A stretch of DNA of 64,000 nucleotides from Ashinkailepas kermadecensis (taxonomy: Eukaryota > Arthropoda > Thecostraca > Neolepadidae), in assembly GCA_034440615.1 (NCBI GenBank), contig JAOTOM010003678.1, positions 112,371 to 176,370 of the forward strand, written 5' to 3'. Numbering within the stretch: position 1 is the stretch's first letter; each line of letters begins with the position of its first letter. The notes under the pieces are model-generated. The model worked only from the letters and a program-made list of their open reading frames with translations. It ran no database searches and had not been told where the DNA came from. Below are positions 59,391 through 64,000 of this stretch, piece by piece. Both the position numbers and the translations under genes were made by a program.

Positions 59391-60456
59391 TGCCGGAAAC
59401 GAGCCAAGTCGAGTCATCGCATCGCGGCTCACTGGCCAGTGGATACTTCCAGCGGGATAGTACGACGCAAGTTGGCCAGGCCGGGGCGCAATGACCAAGA
59501 TAAAATCCCCCCCTGTTTGACCTGGCTGGCTGCCAAATAAATAAGGGAGGGCCAAGGCGATGTTCGTTGACTTTCACGGCGGGCTAAATAATTGGCCGGG
59601 CCGAAGAGCATAGGTTCGGCCCTATCCGAAGCAGCGGGGTGGTTCTGCGAGAGGCGAGATCCGCCGGCGAGCTTACTTTCCGGGATTGCAGCTAATTAAA
59701 ATGGCAACAAGCGGTTGGCATCGATAGAGACTGGTCAAAGTGTGGCCAAACCTTTAGAACAGTTCACAGACATAACTTGCTAAACTGTTTCATTTTCTTG
59801 AAGAGTAATAGTAAATCATTAGCACATTGAACAAAGTCTTGAAGTAAGTGAGATATGTCCATTGAAGCCAGCACCGTATGTGAACGGGGAAAATTAACAA
59901 GTTGAAACGCTATGCTGAGTTGACATGATATGAAGGATGAAGGGAGCCTATTTTCATCATCATGTCCTTGAAAATTATCTGAAAGGAGTACGACGTTCTT
60001 GGTGCAAGTATGCTCATGAAGCTTCCATTTCACACATTTGTGAAAAACACAGACGCTAGATGAATGGACAGGTGTTTTTTCGCTGCAATTTCTAGTTTCC
60101 AGCACATAGGGATGGACCGTGGCGAATATTAGCTGGGCACCTTTCAAGCTAATATGCCTGGCTTCCAGAGACAAGATAGGCATTCATTCCAACGTTCTGA
60201 ACTGCGTGACCTTCTCAAATTACCTAGCGACCAACTGCGTCTATTTAAGCGTTCCAGTCCAATGCGAAACACTTCGCATTGTGATTATTTGTCCTTTAGT
60301 TAGTTATTTGAACCTCAGGGCATTTTGACAAAAACGCCAATAAACAATAACGTTCATTTTAGTATGTTTTAGTGCCTTGAAAAGTTTTACAGAGTGACGA
60401 GTATCTTGCCTGAAATCAGATAGTCATCAGATATTGGAACATGCTTCCAGGATGAC
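59391..60456. other. No gene recognised
   Basis: Unique sequence. A 139-codon minus frame (60183-59764) in ordinary-composition DNA is the most gene-like non-repetitive frame of this part, but it has no recognisable domain, and its length is not beyond chance for the window. Confidence 0.4.
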
Positions 60457-60679
60457 GACGCGACGAGTGTCAAAGTTGCGGCGTTTTTTTTTTTCGCTCC
60501 ATGGAAATATGCTGGCACGTCAGAACTGTACGTCTCAGTTAGGGTTCCTAACAGCACACACATTCGGCTGTCGCTGTCGTTCTCGACGCTGTCGCATTTG
60601 TCGCTATCGCATGTCGCTGCTTCAGCTGTCGCTGTCCGCTGTTCAGCTGTCGCTATCATGCTTGCATCGCTGTAGTGCT

Positions 60680-60711
<32 letters not shown>

Positions 60712-60767
60712 TCGAACACTGTACGGCAGTCGTCGCATTTGGCCAGTGCGACGCGACGAGTGTCAAA

Positions 60768-60769
<2 letters not shown>
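60457..60769. repeat. 20-bp direct repeats around a short segment
   Basis: GACGCGACGAGTGTCAAAGT occurs exactly at 60457-60476 and 60750-60769. The segment between contains dispersed TCGCTG hexamers (60568-60714). It may be a segmental duplication tied to growth of the hexamer array. Confidence 0.85.
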
Positions 60770-61140
<371 letters not shown>

Positions 61141-63113
61141 TTGTCGTCATGTCTATGTTGAACATTACTCCCCTGTGTGCATCCCATCTGTGTATTGCAC
61201 GTCTGGCACGTCGTGTACGTGTGGTGTTGAACTATCTCCGGCACGCAGCTAAAACACTGGCGAAGTCAGACATCTGACCGGAGGCGATCACTCGTCTAGG
61301 GGGCACCTTTTACACGGTGGGGTTCTCTTTATCGGCTAAAAATGCAGCGGGTGATTCGAACCTGCCTAAAGGGTACCAAATTATCTCAAAGGGGCACGCT
61401 TCACTGATAATTTCGGAAGCGGGGTGCACTCGATTCTTCCGAAGGGACACATTCGGCTGAGATCACATCGGTGGGAAATAATTGTAGCGTTTATCGTGAA
61501 TCGTGTATCTATCAGCACCAGGCAATGCCGAATTATAGCTGAAGTAACATACAATAAATATACTCTAACATATAAGTGACACAAGTGACATACGTGCAAT
61601 TGCGAGTATGCGAAGCACATGCAATCTCAAAGATAGGCTTTCAAAGTTGCCGTATGAGCGGCGACTTGCCGCTTCACTCGATATATTGGGCCACATAAAA
61701 GATCGATCGTTGGTAAGGAGGACATGAAGCCATTTATAATGCGAGGGGCGCGGACAAAGATGCCAGCTGTTACACTATTTACCCCACCAAACGCACATGG
61801 AGAGGTGTTGCCTGAGCATTCCTGGTGGTTCTGTATGCTACATGGGCAGGAAAAGACTGTAAAAGGTGAGATGAAACGATGAAACCTTTGAAAACATTGC
61901 ATACAAGTAACACATCGCACTGTAGGCGTCTCGTTTGTAGAGGCTGGAGACGACCAAATCACAGCAGGTGCTCATACTCCAGAGAGTAGCAGCCTGGTTC
62001 CGTGTGGTGAGCGAGTCACATCAGCAACGTATGCTGCACACTCTCAATACGAACGCCATGGCATTTCGCGGCGCCGGCCAAGATTACTGAGCAGCACTCT
62101 AGGATGGATATAAAGTTTGCTTTCTAAGCAGCAAGAGCTGTCCGCTTATTCAGCTTGCACAGTGAGGATGCCGATTGAAAAGTCCGAATGAGCAGGCAAA
62201 GCAACCTGTCATATCTTCCATGGCACAGGGTGCAGTTGAGCTTCCCAATGGGGACCCATTTTCGAATCAGGAGGAGCCCTCCTTCGATCGAGGGAACACA
62301 TTCCTCCAGTACTCCCTCTCCGGATCTAGAAATGACAACCATGCTCCAATGCATGAGAGTAGCTGACAAGTGGTCATGGTACAAGGGTGACATTCGCCAC
62401 TGGGGGGTGGGGGTTGATGCTACCCAAGCGGTTGCTTTGTTATCTCTTGAGATCAGTGCCGGACTGAGCTACGATGTCATTTGTGCAGGCAATGCTGGAT
62501 ACTGTTTACTGAATGCATAGTGTTTCTTCCACGTTCACAATTAATTCTATAATATTGTGTCAAAATGATTGTCATTTCATCTTCTTTTTCTACATATTCT
62601 TAGAACACCGTATTACCGGGGACCAAGGTTAATATACCGGATGACCATAGATCTCTGACAACCGTTCGAGACAAAGCATGCATTCATGACATTTGCAAGG
62701 CATGGCATGAATTCAAGTTCAGCGACCATTTGTGCGCTTGGAAATCTCTAAAATGTCACTTGAAATCTTCCACCAATCACTATGTATCGCACTTGGTGCA
62801 ACAGGTTAGAGGTTGGCCTGGCCTGACCCGCTACCTACACATATCACAAGGCCAAAGTCAACAGCAGTACACGCACGTGAACTACATTGGAAGCTTAGTT
62901 TGTGCCTCTACCAATGCGCTTCTGAGCGGCAGGTGACGCCTGGCCACTGAAAAGTAGAGTGCCAGAGTCGTATTAGCCAGCCCAACACGACCGGCAGCTG
63001 CAGAACACCTGGTGCTGTGACAGTACATAATTACCCTCGACGTCCACTCTTCAACATTAGCCGACAACGTGTCCCGCCCGTACTTCAAGTTTCCAGCAAG
63101 CCCGCCGCAAAAT
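61141..63113. other. No gene recognised
   Basis: Unique sequence. A B-box-like word (GGTTCGAATCA on minus, near 61365) has no partner A box. Frames of up to 111 codons lack known domains. Confidence 0.45.
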
Positions 63114-63287
63114 GTCCGCCCGTGGCATGGATGCCAACACCGCGCCGAGTATTCACTCATGCCCGCATGATGTCCGCTCGCGGCATGAATGCCAGCGCCG
63201 TGCCGGGCGCTCACTCATGCCCGCATAATGTCCGCCGGCGGCATGAATACCAACGCCGTGCCGAGTTGCCACTCATGCCCGCTTGTC
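63114..63287. repeat. 58-bp minisatellite, 3 copies
   Basis: Units start GTCCGC(C/T)(C/G)G at 63114, 63172 and 63230, each containing GGCATGAATGCCA-like and CACTCATGCCCGC segments. Confidence 0.93.
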
Positions 63288-64000
63288 ACTGGTCAGAACC
63301 ACTCGGCCAAGATTCAGTGGGTGCTTCAGGCCGGCAACGAAAGCGGGCGGCTCGTTGGAGCGGAAAATATGGCCGGCCGGCCGGTCGGTTCGCGTTTATT
63401 TACGCCGACACAAGGCACGGCCGAGTGGCCTCCGTGGATGCGGCATGGTCGGTCACTTGTCATCGGTGGCGCGCCCGGTGGACGCGATCTGATTACGCTC
63501 CACCCTGCCTGCCTATTTGTGCAATACTCGAAGAACGTGACGCGAACTCTGCATGCACGGCAAGGACGAGGATAGCACAGTAAACGTGTATGTTGGTCGG
63601 GGGGTCACAGTGACATTCGTTTTGCAGGTGTGATATTCTGGACTGCTACTGTATGTTATAGATGTGCGTGCTTCGTCAGGCTTTTCGACCATAAGCTTAG
63701 AGGCGTTTCATGTAGATGTAAAGTTGTATTATGGATGCTAAATGCACTCTTGGAATATGGTACCGCCGTTCTTGAAAAATAAATCGGATCACTATAAAAG
63801 GCCAATCAGATTCGCCCGATACAAGCAGCAAACATAAACAGTTACACAGATGCATTCAATATGTCACCAGTGCAGTAAAAAAAATATCCTCAAATACTTC
63901 ATACCCGCATTTACTGAGGTGATTATCCACGGTAGTACAAGTTAGAACAAGCTATGTTGCAATCCATAGAAGCACTACTCAAATCGAGCCTGTAATGAAA
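63288..64000. other. No gene recognised
   Basis: GC-rich to about 63570, then AT-rich unique sequence to the window end. Confidence 0.45.

Noticed and set aside
59764..60183. 139-codon minus frame as a host gene
   Set aside because: No recognisable domain, promoter or splice context; length compatible with chance in 64 kb.
61345..61380. B-box-like GGTTCGAATCA on minus
   Set aside because: No A box at the right distance and the T stem does not pair.

Overview
Eukaryotic, probably metazoan, non-coding DNA. No operons, Shine-Dalgarno sites, rRNA genes or CRISPR arrays are visible. A 21-base run of the TTAGG telomere pentamer (44611-44631), a mariner-type transposase, a Penelope-like element (PLE), CR1/Jockey-type LINEs and tRNA-derived SINEs suggest an invertebrate, most likely an arthropod. 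I cannot name the species. No host protein-coding gene could be recognised. The longest open frames run through tandem repeats whose unit is a multiple of three, or through GC-rich DNA with few stops.

Layout. 0-9.8 kb: short minisatellites, a SINE inserted in a minisatellite and itself holding a second SINE tail (4.8-5.6 kb), a hAT-like MITE with an 8-bp target duplication (7.1 kb) and a second SINE copy (8.4-8.6 kb). 9.8-18 kb: a 63-bp minisatellite passing into a 76-bp one, a decayed LINE (13.3-14.2 kb), a diverged ~470-bp dimer rich in TGACCT/AGGTCA half-sites (15-16 kb), (CT)n and a 78-bp array. 19-21.6 kb: a nearly intact LINE on the minus strand, split by a tRNA-Val-like SINE. 22.3-27.4 kb: CCGCTG and AT-linked arrays, a ~1-kb inverted-repeat element inserted in an older repeat, a 330-bp (CT)n tract and a 28-bp array. 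27.4-36.1 kb: imperfect arrays, another MITE candidate, a decayed LINE 3' half and a mariner transposase pseudogene interrupted by its own 25-bp minisatellite. 36.9-39.5 kb: a 2.6-kb array of 26-bp units. 41.7-51.2 kb: 39/41-, 42-, 21-, 9- and 92-bp arrays. 53.2-57.7 kb: a complete but dead PLE with pseudo-LTRs, joined head to head with an inverted truncated copy and bounded by (TA)n on both sides. 58.6-63.3 kb: hairpins, short duplications, a hexanucleotide array and a 58-bp array.

Two processes account for most of what can be read here. Retroelements and DNA transposons have inserted into one another and into arrays, and short sequences, including transposon sequence, have expanded into more than twenty unrelated minisatellites. 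In two large arrays the copies at the edges are clean while the middle copies carry many small deletions, which looks more like assembly consensus failure than biology. Repeat copy numbers there should not be trusted.
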